Source: Candidatus Endomicrobiellum trichonymphae (GTDB lineage Bacteria > Elusimicrobiota > Endomicrobiia > Endomicrobiales > Endomicrobiaceae). Taken from it: 64,000 nt of DNA. Below the pieces are notes generated by a model. It worked only from the letters and a program-made list of their open reading frames with translations. It did no database searches and was not told the DNA's origin. A program made the translations under genes and the position numbers. Below are positions 39,480 through 48,660 of this stretch, one piece after another (position 1 is the stretch's first letter; each line of letters begins with the position of its first letter). The stretch is from contig NZ_AP017459.1 of the NCBI RefSeq assembly GCF_002355835.1, forward strand, positions 992,001 through 1,056,000, in the 5' to 3' direction.

Positions 39480-40343
39480 TTATAAACTATCTCTTATCAT
39501 TTCAGGTATATGTTCCTCCGTACCTATTGCCATTATATGGACACCGTCTGCAAAGGAACGAAGTTCTTTAATTGTCGCGGAACAAATTTTTATGCTTTCT
39601 GCCAAAGGGTCAGAAGCGGAATTTATTCTGTCTTTTATTTCATCTGGTATATTTACTCCGGACATAGACTTCAGAAACTGCAGAAACTTTGGGGATTTAA
39701 TGAGAATCATTCCGGGTAAAATTTTTACTTTTAAATGTTTTACCTTATCAAAAAAATTCTTGTATATCTGCACATCAAAAATTGCCTGTGTCTGAAAAAA
39801 TTCAGTTCCGGCTTTTACTTTTTTTTCAAGCATCAAAGCCTGTAAATCGACTGACTGAACCGACGGATTCACAACCGCTCCGACGCAGAATTTCGGACTT
39901 CCTTGCAATTTCTTCCCCGCAATGTCCACACCGGTTTCTAAGAGTCTTGCGGTTTTTATAAGCTGTATAGTATCTAAGTCATAGACTGCTTTTGCGTCAG
40001 AGCACTCACCTATAGACGGATGGTCGCCACTTAAAAGTAGAACATTTTCTATACCTAAAACATTCGCACCAAGTAGTTCAGACTGCAGCGAAATTCTGTT
40101 CCTGTCCCTTGCAGTAAGTTGCAAAATGGGTTCTATTGCACGTTCTATCAGGATTCTGCTCATAGCAAGAGAGCTTACTCTCATAGATGCTCTTTGATTG
40201 TCGGTAACATTTACGGCGTCAAGTCCATACAAACAGTCTGCTCTACGCAAAAAAGAAGATATATCCACCCCTTTAGGCGGAAACAACTCTGCTGTTATCA
40301 AAAATTTGTCTGATTTTAACTTCTCCTTAAATTTCAATCTCAC
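39480..40343 (-). CDS. metF: Methylenetetrahydrofolate reductase
   Basis: FAD enzyme reducing 5,10-methylene-THF to 5-methyl-THF for methionine synthesis. It is a 287-residue TIM barrel. Motifs: ITAELFPPKGVD (catalytic Glu), DAVNVTDNQRASMRVSSLAMS, ILQLTARDRNR, NVLLLSGDHPSIG, AGTEFFQTQAIFD and PGMILIKSP. This is the form that pairs with a MetV-type zinc subunit; such a gene lies upstream at 41092-41331 on the same strand. Confidence 0.93.
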   Translation of the reverse strand: MRLKFKEKLKSDKFLITAELFPPKGVDISSFLRRADCLYGLDAVNVTDNQRASMRVSSLAMSRILIERAIEPILQLTARDRNRISLQSELLGANVLGIENVLLLSGDHPSIGECSDAKAVYDLDTIQLIKTARLLETGVDIAGKKLQGSPKFCVGAVVNPSVQSVDLQALMLEKKVKAGTEFFQTQAIFDVQIYKNFFDKVKHLKVKILPGMILIKSPKFLQFLKSMSGVNIPDEIKDRINSASDPLAESIKICSATIKELRSFADGVHIMAIGTEEHIPEMIRDSL

Positions 40344-41091
40344 GTTCCTTTACATTTATTATAAGACTTTAACTAAGAGACCAAACCTACTATCACTATT
40401 CTTACAAACATGCTGAAGTAAAAGCGAGATGATATATCTTTAGCAGTCTGCTGTGGATAAGTGGATATGTTTGTGAAACGAATTCAATTTTTTTGCAGAT
40501 ATAACCAACCTATAGTAATACCTCGATACTACACGGAAGCCATTATCATAACCGACAGCATCCCTGATCGAATTTTTTCTGCCTTTATTTCGCAAGTTCG
40601 TACATATAAATGTCGAATCCTTCAGCTTTTACTTCTGATTCCCCCATCGGCAAAACCATTGAAATAACCCACATCTTGGCTTGGCTTGCTAAAAAACCGC
40701 TTCTAAATCCCAACACTATTAATACGATAATTGTAAAAAACACAGTTCATTTTTTATTTTCTTAATCCTTCAATTTCACACACTAAACCGTTAATATTGT
40801 CGTCAATGCACTTGATTCGATTAACATAAATCCCAATATTAAATTATCCATTTCATTCATTTTTTTTCTTATAGCGAAGCTCTGGTAATCGGCTCTAGTT
40901 CCTAACTTATCCCGAAAAATTCAGGATGCCGCAAACAAACAGCCCAGCAATATTACGTCGTATAAGACACAACTCTATCCATATATATCAAAAACTTCAA
41001 TTTTTAGAATACCTTATACATTGTGACAGTTAGATATAAATATGCGAATTTTTAAAAAGAGAGAAAATTATGTTTATAACGGCGTTTTGCT
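40344..41091. other. Degraded gap between metV and metF, about 750 bases
   Basis: No intact gene. A minus-strand frame near 40595-40660 reads MWVISMVLPMGESEVKAEGF, and another near 40530 gives GYDNGFRVVSRYY, perhaps debris of a formylglycine-enzyme-like gene. I am not confident. It separates two genes that are usually adjacent. Confidence 0.35.
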
Positions 41092-41331
41092 TCAGCTTTT
41101 GAATGACAACTTTTTGGGTTCTATATATTGGTTGAGAAACTTTTCCAATTCTCCGTTCTTTTTTAGCCCTTCATAAATCAAAACCCATGTACAGTCTCTT
41201 GTTTTATCCGTTTCACATTTGCCGTTGACCTCTCCACCACAGGGACCGTTGACAAACCCTTTAGCACATCCTGTTTTCGGACGCAATTCTTTTAAGATCT
41301 CATTGTTTTGCTTTTCTTCCGTCATTGTCAT
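41092..41331 (-). CDS. metV: MetV-like zinc-binding subunit of methylene-THF reductase
   Basis: 79 residues with KTGCAKGFVNGPCGGEVNGKC and DCTWVLIYEGLK, the cysteine-rich C-terminal domain (PF12225 type) found fused or adjacent to MetF in acetogens and relatives. MetV helps electron transfer or stability of the reductase complex. Full-length MetV is usually longer (about 200 residues), so this is the domain alone. The start overlaps the pth stop by 4 bases. Confidence 0.75.
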   Translation of the reverse strand: MTMTEEKQNNEILKELRPKTGCAKGFVNGPCGGEVNGKCETDKTRDCTWVLIYEGLKKNGELEKFLNQYIEPKKLSFKS

Positions 41332-41912
41332 TTTATATTTGCAAGCTTTGAAACTGTTTTGTCAAGTCCGGATACATATACTTCATCAAAAAGACTGACA
41401 GCAGTTTTTTTTATTAAACTTATTCTATCCTTATCTTCCCGCGCAAACTTTGACAGTACAAAATCTGCCGCTGGAATAAATTTTGGAAGCGGACCTATGC
41501 CCAGTTTCATTCTGGGTAAATTATCGCTATGAAGACTTTCTATTATGGAACTCATCCCGTTATGCCCACCTGAAGAACCTGACATTTTTACTCTGTATTC
41601 GCCGAAAGGTATTAAAAAATCATCATAAAAAACAAAAATCTCTTCAGGTTTAATTTTATAACACTTTGCAAAAGAAGAAACCGCAATTCCTGAAAGATTC
41701 ATAAAAGTCACAGGTTTTAAGAACCATACTCTAAAATCCGGCTCGCCGTAAAAAGAGACCTCAGCCATATCATTCCACATTTTAAATTTCAGATGTTTTA
41801 AGTCCGCTATCTCATCTAAAATAATAAAACCCAGATTATGGCGGGTATTTTCATATTTTTGTCCCGGATTGCCAAGCCCTATAAAAAGCTTAATCTCAAT
41901 CTGCCCGCTCAT
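41328..41912 (-). CDS. pth: Peptidyl-tRNA hydrolase
   Basis: Releases tRNA from aborted peptidyl-tRNAs. 194 residues. FIGLGNPGQKYENTRHNLGF carries the catalytic His, WFLKPVTFMNLSG follows, FVFYDDFLIPFGEYRVKMSGSSGGHNGM holds the catalytic Asp and the glycine loop, and RMKLGIGPLP closes the core. In series with rplY upstream. Confidence 0.96.
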   Translation of the reverse strand: MSGQIEIKLFIGLGNPGQKYENTRHNLGFIILDEIADLKHLKFKMWNDMAEVSFYGEPDFRVWFLKPVTFMNLSGIAVSSFAKCYKIKPEEIFVFYDDFLIPFGEYRVKMSGSSGGHNGMSSIIESLHSDNLPRMKLGIGPLPKFIPAADFVLSKFAREDKDRISLIKKTAVSLFDEVYVSGLDKTVSKLANIK

Positions 41913-41959
41913 AAATTAAAACAACTCCTGCAACAATACTATATAATCAATGAACCGAA

Positions 41960-42679
41960 TTATTTTTTTGTTCCGCCTGTCGCAGTAGTCGGAGATGCCA
42001 CTGACGTGCCTTTTTCAGCTTCTTCATCTTCTTTATCTTTCTTACCTTTGCTTATTATTACCTCAGGCTGCACCACAGTAGCCGTTCCTCCAGCCATCGC
42101 TTCAGGTTTTTCCTCTTCAAAAACCGCCGCAACAGCTATAACGTGAACTATCAGCGTTGACGAATCCTGCACATATTTTACCCCATCTAACTCAGGTAAA
42201 TCCGCGACAGTTATTCCTTGACCTATACGCAAAGCTTTGACATCAACACTTATTTTCTGGGGAATATTTCTGGGTATCGCTTCCACTTTAACTTCTCTGA
42301 CTATAAATTCCATAACGCCGCCGAAGTTTTTAACTCCATCGGCAACACCGGCAATATGAACGGGAACCAAAACTTCAATTTTATCTTCAAGCGAAATTGC
42401 GTGAAAATCTATATGTATTGTATGCTGAGTTAAAAAATCTCTGTCCAGAGATTTTACTATCGCCGCTTTTTTTTCGTCTTTAAAGTTCAAATTTATGATG
42501 ACATTCGCTCCATTCGCTTCCATTATTGAAACAAAAACTTTTGAGCTAACGGCTATAGCTTCAGGTTTGATACCTTTTCCGTAAAATATCGCGGGAATTT
42601 TTCCGCTTTTCCTTAAAAACGCAAGATCTCCTTTCGATCCCACCGTTCTTGCCTGTGCATCCAAAATCACTTCTTTCAC
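41960..42679 (-). CDS. rplY: 50S ribosomal protein L25 (TL5/Ctc long form)
   Basis: 5S rRNA-binding protein of the CTC family. 239 residues: N-terminal L25 domain (about 1-95; GDLAFLRKSGKIPAIFYGKG, HIDFHAIS) and C-terminal TL5 domain (about 100-185; VPVHIAGVADGVKNFGGVME). A charged, low-complexity tail rich in K, E, T and A follows. It lies between prs and pth, a conserved arrangement. Confidence 0.93.
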   Translation of the reverse strand: MKEVILDAQARTVGSKGDLAFLRKSGKIPAIFYGKGIKPEAIAVSSKVFVSIMEANGANVIINLNFKDEKKAAIVKSLDRDFLTQHTIHIDFHAISLEDKIEVLVPVHIAGVADGVKNFGGVMEFIVREVKVEAIPRNIPQKISVDVKALRIGQGITVADLPELDGVKYVQDSSTLIVHVIAVAAVFEEEKPEAMAGGTATVVQPEVIISKGKKDKEDEEAEKGTSVASPTTATGGTKK

Positions 42680-42794
42680 TTAAATCCTCCATTGTCATTA
42701 CAATCGCACCGTTATTTAAGATAGAGACACGCTCTCTGCATAAAGCAACAAACAAGAGCAAAAATACCCGCAGATGAATCTCAGCTTTCCATTC

Positions 42795-43727
42795 TTATAA
42801 GAAAAGGGCGCTTATTGATTCATCGTTTGAAATTCTCATTATAGCTTCCGCCAAAATCGGAGCAATGCTTAAAACAACTATTTTCTCCGTCGGTCCGTCT
42901 TTTAGCAACGGAATCGAATCCGTTATGATAAGTTCTTCTATGCATGAATTCTGGATTTTCTGTTTTGCGTTTCCGGAAAGAACTCCGTGCGAGACCGCCG
43001 TAAAAACTCTTGACGCTCCTTTTACTTTTATCGCCTCGGCTACTTTCGTCAAAGTTCCCGCAGTATCAGCTAAATCATCTAAAATTATACAGGTTTTATC
43101 TTTCACTGCGCCAATAATATTCATAATAGAAGCTTCATTGGGACGCGGCCTTCTTTTATCGACGATCGCCAGTTCAGCGTTAAAATGCTTAGCAAAAGAT
43201 CTTGCTCTTTCCACACCGCCCGCATCAGGCGAAACAATTACAACATCGTTCAATTTTTTTTCTTTAAGATAACTTAAAATCACCGGCCTACTGTAAAGAT
43301 GATCGACAGGAATATCAAAGAAACCCTGAATCTGCCCTGCGTGTAAATCCATCGTCAAAACTCTCGTGATGCCCGCCGTAGCAAAAAGATTTGCGACAAG
43401 TCTTGCCGTAATCGGAACTCTCGGCTCGGCTTTTCTGTCTTGCCTGCCGTATCCATAATAAGGAACAACCGCCGTTATTCTTTTAGCCGACGCTCTTTTC
43501 AATGCATCTGCAATAATTAAAAGCTCCATTAAATTTTCATTGACAGGAAAACTTGTAGGCTGAATTATATAACAGTCCGTTCCCCTTACATTGTCAATAA
43601 TTTTGACTTGTACCTCGCCGTCGCTGAAACGCTCCACTTTCGCTTCGCTTAATTCAACACCGAGCTGCTGTCCAATCTGTTTTGCAAGTTTAACATTGGC
43701 GTTACCAGAAATAACTTTAAGCTTCAT
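42795..43727 (-). CDS. prs: Ribose-phosphate pyrophosphokinase (PRPP synthetase)
   Basis: Makes PRPP from ribose-5-phosphate and ATP. 310 residues. FSDGEVQVKI, RQDRKAEPRVPITARLVANL, MDLHAGQIQGFFDIPVDHLY and the PRPP-binding loop IILDDLADTAGTL are all present. Part of the minus-strand series glmU, prs, rplY, pth, metV. Confidence 0.97.
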   Translation of the reverse strand: MKLKVISGNANVKLAKQIGQQLGVELSEAKVERFSDGEVQVKIIDNVRGTDCYIIQPTSFPVNENLMELLIIADALKRASAKRITAVVPYYGYGRQDRKAEPRVPITARLVANLFATAGITRVLTMDLHAGQIQGFFDIPVDHLYSRPVILSYLKEKKLNDVVIVSPDAGGVERARSFAKHFNAELAIVDKRRPRPNEASIMNIIGAVKDKTCIILDDLADTAGTLTKVAEAIKVKGASRVFTAVSHGVLSGNAKQKIQNSCIEELIITDSIPLLKDGPTEKIVVLSIAPILAEAIMRISNDESISALFL

Positions 43728-43798
43728 AATGCCTCTTTAATGTTCATTGAAAGTAAATCCACGTCCGGCACTGCAGATAAATAAAACACGCTGATATT

Positions 43799-45169
43799 TT
43801 ACCTGTCAATTCTTCTGCGCTTAACTTCTTGTCTCACCCTTGCTATCACAAGTTTTCCCGACTGAACATCATGCGTTATAGTTGAACCCGCTGCAACCAA
43901 AACGCCACACCCTATTTTAACCGGAGCTACAAAATTCACGTTAGAACCAATAAATGATTCTGAGCCTATAATCGTCTGATGTTTTTTTGCTCCGTCATAA
44001 TTGCAGGTTATCGTTCCAGCTCCTATGTTGACATTTTTCCCTACCAACGCATCGCCTATATAAGAAAGATGATTGACTTTAGAATTCTTTGCTATTACAG
44101 CTTTTTTCGTCTCCGAAAAATTGCCTATCCTAACATTTTCCCTCAAAACGGAACCTTCTCTTATATGAGAAAATGGACCTACCGTAACTTTTTTATCTAT
44201 AACGGCACCTTCTATATAAGAATACAATATAGCGCTTTCGTCACCGATTTTAGAATTAGATATATAGCTTGCACCTCTTATTATACAATTTTTGCCTATT
44301 GAAACACCCACATCTATAAAAGCACCGGGATAAACAACAGTATCGCCGCCGATTTTCGCATCGTAAGATATATAAACATTATCGGCATCGACAATACTGA
44401 CACCGTTGCTTAAAAGTTCTTTTATTTTTCTGTTATTTACTATGCTCTCCGCACGTGAGAGCTCCGATCTGTTATTTATGCCTCTAACCTCATAATTGTC
44501 TTCAACCACAACTAAAGAAGTTTTTCTGCCGGATTCTTTAAGTATGGCGACAGTGTCGGTTATATAGTATTCTTTGTTTGCGTTATTGGACTTTAATTTT
44601 GAAAGAGCTTTCCATAAATTTTTATCAAAACAATAAATACCCGAATTTATTTCTTTTATGCGTTTTTCTGCCGGAGTCGCATCTTTTTCTTCAACTATCT
44701 TTTCTAAAAACCCGCCGTTTCTTACAATTCTGCCGTACCCAAAAGGATTTTCAACTCTCGCAGCCAAAACTGTAACCGAAGCACCGGTTTTTTTATTATT
44801 ACTCACCAAAGACGATAGAGTTGAAGATCTAACCAAAGGCACATCCGCACTTACAACCAAAATACCACCTTTATAATTCTTTAAAACTTTTTCTGCCTGC
44901 ATTAGTGCATGTCCCGATCCAAGCTGTTCTCTCTGATAGACAATTTTTATGCCGCTTTCCGACAAATATTCTTCAACAACTTCAGTCCCGTGTCCAAGCA
45001 CAAGAACTATGCCGTCAGGTTTTAAGGCGGAAACAGAATCTATAACCCATTTCACCAACGGCTTGCCTGAAAGTTTATGTATAACCTTAGGCAGAGAGGA
45101 TTTCATTCTCGCACCTGCACCTGCCGCAAGTATTACTGCCGAAAAATTTTTCATTATCAATAAATCCAA
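43799..45169 (-). CDS. glmU: Bifunctional GlcN-1-P acetyltransferase / UDP-GlcNAc pyrophosphorylase
   Basis: Two final steps to UDP-GlcNAc for wall and LPS. The N-terminal nucleotidyltransferase has VILAAGAGARMKSSLPK, QREQLGSGHALMQAE and VVSADVPLVRSSTL. The C-terminal left-handed beta-helix has hexapeptide repeats (about 250-450), with GNFSETKKAVIAKNSKVNHLSYIGDALVG and NIGAGTITCNYDG. 456 residues is normal. AAGGGA lies 10 bases before the ATG at 45169; a second ATG five codons in (45154) is also possible. Confidence 0.96.
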   Translation of the reverse strand: MDLLIMKNFSAVILAAGAGARMKSSLPKVIHKLSGKPLVKWVIDSVSALKPDGIVLVLGHGTEVVEEYLSESGIKIVYQREQLGSGHALMQAEKVLKNYKGGILVVSADVPLVRSSTLSSLVSNNKKTGASVTVLAARVENPFGYGRIVRNGGFLEKIVEEKDATPAEKRIKEINSGIYCFDKNLWKALSKLKSNNANKEYYITDTVAILKESGRKTSLVVVEDNYEVRGINNRSELSRAESIVNNRKIKELLSNGVSIVDADNVYISYDAKIGGDTVVYPGAFIDVGVSIGKNCIIRGASYISNSKIGDESAILYSYIEGAVIDKKVTVGPFSHIREGSVLRENVRIGNFSETKKAVIAKNSKVNHLSYIGDALVGKNVNIGAGTITCNYDGAKKHQTIIGSESFIGSNVNFVAPVKIGCGVLVAAGSTITHDVQSGKLVIARVRQEVKRRRIDR

Positions 45170-45377
45170 AAAACTTCCCTTGCAGGATAAGCGTTTTTTT
45201 ATCCCGGGGAATAATAAGCCAACTACATTGATACTATAACAAAAATACTTTAAAATGACAAAGGAAAAATTAACTGGCGACTCACACCGCTTACAGAGAG
45301 AGTAATCTTATTTCTGTTATCGGCTGCAAAGGCCTTCGGTAGTACAGGGGTATTTAAAAAAATTTATATTTTTAAGC

Positions 45378-45668
45378 CTATTTCTTTTTGCCTTTTCTTG
45401 CAGATTTTTCAACAACTTTCTTTACTGTTTTTTTCGTTTTATCCTTTTCGCCTCTATTCATGGACGATCTTGAAATATCGCCCTGCTTGTCAATAAAATA
45501 AAAATATCCTGCTTCTTTGTCTACGCCGATTTTTTTTACTTTTGACACTTTACCGCCCTTCTTTCCGCCTCTTGCCATCAAAGCTCTTGAGACATCGCCC
45601 TGCTTATCGACAAAATAAAGATAACCTGATTCTCTTTCCACACCTACTTTCTGTACTTTTTCTGCCAT
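45378..45668 (-). CDS. Small basic protein with two near-identical repeats
   Basis: 96 residues starting MAEKVQKVGVERESGYLYF, with AAAGGAGG five bases upstream; a 7-residue longer start is less likely. Two copies of VGVERESGYLYFVDKQGDVS / IGVDKEAGYFYFIDKQGDIS are joined by a GGKKGGK linker, then a lysine-rich tail ends in KSARKGKKK. No named family recognised. It is probably nucleic-acid or ribosome associated, from charge alone. Confidence 0.75.
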   Translation of the reverse strand: MAEKVQKVGVERESGYLYFVDKQGDVSRALMARGGKKGGKVSKVKKIGVDKEAGYFYFIDKQGDISRSSMNRGEKDKTKKTVKKVVEKSARKGKKK

Positions 45669-45689
45669 TGCAGCCTCCTTTCGGCGCAA

Positions 45690-46037
45690 ATGTTTTTTAT
45701 CTACTTAACCGACCGCTTTTTATCTGGTTTTTATTCTCTCTGACATATTTTCTTTTTTGTAATCATTTTATCTTTAAGACAGTCGGCAACATATTTTAGA
45801 GAATCTGAATTGTCTGATAATTTTTAAAGCTGGAATTTTTTTCATACTTACTCAAACTTTATATTTTAGATTTCCCAATTAACAAACACTTAGAAAGTTT
45901 TTTATGTCCATTACTTGCTTATTTTATGCGCCGCGTATATTTTTAACTTTCGTTCTTCGATATCACTAATTTTTACATGCTAGGAAATTACATAAATTTG
46001 ATCATATCAAGTCAAGTTAAGTATTAATTTTTTAATA
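45690..46037. other. Gap with no recognised gene
   Basis: About 350 AT-rich bases between the repeat protein and the tiny-ORF cluster. A promoter for the repeat protein is likely here, but no clear pair of boxes was identified. Confidence 0.35.
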
Positions 46038-46196
46038 TTAATCTACATTACACTTCAACCTCGAAGCTATTGATTTGTCAATGAGGTTAAACATTGATTT
46101 TCCAACCAGATCTATCTTGACTGGCTCGACTAAGTCGTTTAAAGATTCTACTAGCATGTCCATCACCTTTTTGTAGGCGAACGATTCATTTGTCAT
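46038..46196 (-). CDS. Tiny ORF D of compact cluster (52 residues)
   Basis: ATG at 46196 with a strong GGAGGAAAGG just upstream. The protein starts MTNESFAYKKVMDMLVESLN, is helix-prone and acidic to neutral, and ends RLKCNVD. Codon choice (CTA, GTC, TCG) differs from neighbouring genes. No family recognised; probably acquired DNA. It is the last of a minus-strand series of overlapping small ORFs. Confidence 0.55.
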   Translation of the reverse strand: MTNESFAYKKVMDMLVESLNDLVEPVKIDLVGKSMFNLIDKSIASRLKCNVD

Positions 46197-46211
46197 TTTA
46201 CCTTTCCTCCA

Positions 46212-46289
46212 TCAAGATGGTGCTAGCTGGGCTAAAAGGGTATAGGTAACTCTTATCGAGGACTCGACACTATTAATCATAGCTATCAT
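46212..46289 (-). CDS. Tiny ORF C of compact cluster (25 residues)
   Basis: Reads MIAMINSVESSIRVTYTLLA and ends QLAPS. Its ATG overlaps the preceding stop (ATGA), and its stop lies 15 bases before the ATG of ORF D, inside that ORF's ribosome-site region. It may be a real coupled peptide or the displaced tail of ORF B. Confidence 0.35.
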   Translation of the reverse strand: MIAMINSVESSIRVTYTLLAQLAPS

Positions 46290-46477
46290 ACAGTCAACGT
46301 ATGGGTGATAATCAAGAATAGTCGACTGAACTCCCTTTTGATATTCGCTAATCTTTCTCTTGCATTACGTAAAAGAATTATTGTGTTTTGCCAGACTTCT
46401 GGATTTGGGTACTGACCTTGTCTCATCATTTCCTTTTCAACTTTTAACAGTTGCTCGGCAAACACTTCCTTAAACAT
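46286..46477 (-). CDS. Tiny ORF B of compact cluster (63 residues)
   Basis: Starts MFKEVFAEQLLKVEKEMMRQ, continues with a charged helical region (LLRNARERLANIKREF) and ends in a short hydrophobic stretch. It overlaps ORF A by 8 bases and ORF C by 4. ORFs A and B might originally have been one secreted protein split by a frameshift. No family recognised. Confidence 0.5.
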   Translation of the reverse strand: MFKEVFAEQLLKVEKEMMRQGQYPNPEVWQNTIILLRNARERLANIKREFSRLFLIITHTLTV

Positions 46478-46580
46478 TAGATATGACTTCTTTTTCCTGT
46501 TCCTGTATCAAACCCTCTCCTGCAAATGCTACCTGTGATACCATAAACATACACATCAATCCTGCAATTAGTTTTTTCAT
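46470..46580 (-). CDS. Tiny ORF A of compact cluster: signal-peptide peptide (36 residues)
   Basis: Starts MKKLIAGLMCMFMVSQVAFA, a clean signal peptide with an AxA-like cleavage site, followed by 16 polar residues (GEGLIQEQEKEVISNV). Its ATG overlaps the stop of a further frame upstream that reads KDAEKLVQMWDGWNLNKRM but contains an in-frame TAA. Function unknown. Confidence 0.5.
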   Translation of the reverse strand: MKKLIAGLMCMFMVSQVAFAGEGLIQEQEKEVISNV

Positions 46581-46827
46581 TGTTTCATCCGTTTGTTTAA
46601 ATTCCATCCGTCCCACATTTGTACCAACTTCTCTGCATCCTTTACCGCTATTTCTTATGGATCAATTCTGTCTATAAACAAATACCTGTTGAAAAATAAA
46701 CATAAGTTTTTTTCAACATATTCTAACTTTTACTGCATGTAATAATTATGAGGGGTCAATGTAATATATAGAAAAAAAATCACAAAAACATATATTCCGT
46801 TCTGTTGGTTAAGTAATGGGCATTTGC
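46581..46827. other. Upstream part of the tiny-ORF cluster, partly decayed
   Basis: Contains on the minus strand the end of another small frame (about 46577-46645) interrupted by TAA. An imperfect inverted repeat GTTGAAAAA...TTTTTCAAC lies at about 46689-46719. Confidence 0.35.
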
Positions 46828-47424
46828 TTAATCAGGATTGTATTTATATACGGAAGGCTCTATCATATTTATATCTTTTCTATACATATTTGCAAATATA
46901 TATTTTGCGACCGAAAACATTGTCAAAACATCTGCCATTGCCCTGTGTCTCAATTCCGCTTCAATGCCTATAGCATCCGCTATATTGCCAAGTTTATTTG
47001 AATCAAAACTGAAATACTGTCTTGCAAGTTTTAAAGTGTCTATATAGCGGATATTTTTTACAGGCACTCCTGCCAGGTAAAGTTCTCTGCAGACAAAAAG
47101 TAAATCAAAAGGAGCGTTGTGACATACGACAACGCTGTGTCCGATAAAAGAAAATACATTCCCCGCAATCTCGTCAAAAGACGGCGAATTTTTTATCATA
47201 TCGTCGTAAATAGCATGGACTTTAGAACATTCCGAAGGTATTGGCAGACCCGGATTTACAAGACTTTCATATCTCTCTTCAATACCGCCACACACTTTAA
47301 GCATTGCGATTTCAACTATATTCGCGCCTTTTTCGGGATCAAGTCCTGTAGTTTCGATATCTAAAAAAACTAAATTATCGGGCAATTTTTTAAAAAGCAG
47401 TTTTACGGCAGATTGATATTTCAT
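46828..47424 (-). CDS. DnaQ-like 3'-5' exonuclease (DEDDh)
   Basis: Exonuclease domain related to the DNA polymerase III epsilon subunit. 198 residues. Motifs: FLDIETTGLDPEKGANIVEIA (ExoI), CHNAPFDLLFV (ExoII) and HRAMADV (ExoIII with His and Asp). It could be the proofreading subunit or a stand-alone exonuclease; sequence does not decide. Confidence 0.88.
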   Translation of the reverse strand: MKYQSAVKLLFKKLPDNLVFLDIETTGLDPEKGANIVEIAMLKVCGGIEERYESLVNPGLPIPSECSKVHAIYDDMIKNSPSFDEIAGNVFSFIGHSVVVCHNAPFDLLFVCRELYLAGVPVKNIRYIDTLKLARQYFSFDSNKLGNIADAIGIEAELRHRAMADVLTMFSVAKYIFANMYRKDINMIEPSVYKYNPD

Positions 47425-47719
47425 TTAATATTCCGTAACTTTAAGAAAAACAATAAGTGTTATCAAATAAATAAGCCCCGTAAAAAATTATCTAGAAATT
47501 TGTTGAAAACTCAGAAAAACCAGCTTTCTCTATTTTAAATACCCGGCAGCACGTCAGATGAGAGTATTTAAACAAAAGCGAAGTATAAGGGATAATTATA
47601 CTACAATAACACCGAAAATCACAAGCGATCCCAAAATAAAACATGACATTATGCCCTTGCCGACAAAACAGTAAAGCAGTATGCTCATCAAATAAACAAT
47701 TACAAAAAACAGCACTTTT
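47425..47719. other. Gap with no recognised gene
   Basis: Nearly 300 bases between dnaQ-like and the TPR ruin; no feature supported. Confidence 0.35.
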
Positions 47720-48655
47720 TTATCTCAAATCAATTCCTATGTTTCTAAGTCCACCGACAGCATCATCGTTGCCGCAGAACGCCACTTTCTTTAAATACTC
47801 CCCCCCCTTTTTACGACATACCGAGAATATAACTTGCTTTGTGTCACTGTCAAGATTTATTTTTTCAGAGCTTTTAACAACATTCTGCCGCTTCAGAGAA
47901 ATTGTTCCTGTCGTGATAGATATCAGCTATACGGAATTATAAAATCTTCATCAGCTTTTATTGCTTTGCGGTAATTAAATAACGCTTCGGCACGGTTATT
48001 TAATTTCAAATACATGTCGCCAACGCTGAGTTATGCGGCGACAAACAAACTATCGTTTTCTTTTACCTTTTCATAATACGGACAGTGCCTCCTTGTATCT
48101 GCCCTCTTCTCTAAACGTATTGCCAATTAAATTGTAAAAACCGGCGTTGCTGAAATTTTTCGACAAAAGAGTTTTTTTAAAACATCCTCGCATTTTCATG
48201 AAGTCCGCAGCTTTTAAAACACAACCCTATAAGCTAAGCAAATATGACTTTTAGGAATATGAATCCAGATTTATAGTTTTTTCAAGATAGCGGACTGCCT
48301 GTAAAAATTTTTCTCTACTATCATATTCGGAAGCCTCACTAATATAAAGCGACTCCTATACAATAGTAGTTATCAGAATCGTCGGAATCAAGGCCTACAG
48401 CGAGTTTAAAATACTTTACCGCCAAAATTATAATTTCCCAATCTAAAAAGAGAAGTGTCGTAATTTCTGTACAATTCTGTGCCTAAAGCGTTTAAATCTA
48501 CGACTTTACTAAAATCTTGCATACCGTTCGTCCGCATAATATTCGTCTGCCTTCTGAAAGATAACGTCTTTGGAATAACCTAAATTTCCGTCGATGTATA
48601 TTCCTGTAGACGCAAAAATAAAACACGCCGTTATTATTATCGGACGGTCTTGAAA
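47720..48655 (-). pseudogene. Decayed secreted TPR-repeat protein
   Basis: From the start the minus strand reads IITACFIFASTGIYIDGNLG (an export-signal-like segment), then VIFQKADEYYADERYA, before frameshifts. Towards the end it gives YLKLNNRAEALFNYRKAIKADEDFIIPYS, the TPR pattern, and EYLKKVAFCGNDDAVGGLRN near 47750. Multiple stops occur between. It lies directly after the beta-CASP gene on the same strand. Confidence 0.6.
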
Positions 48656-48660
48656 ACATA

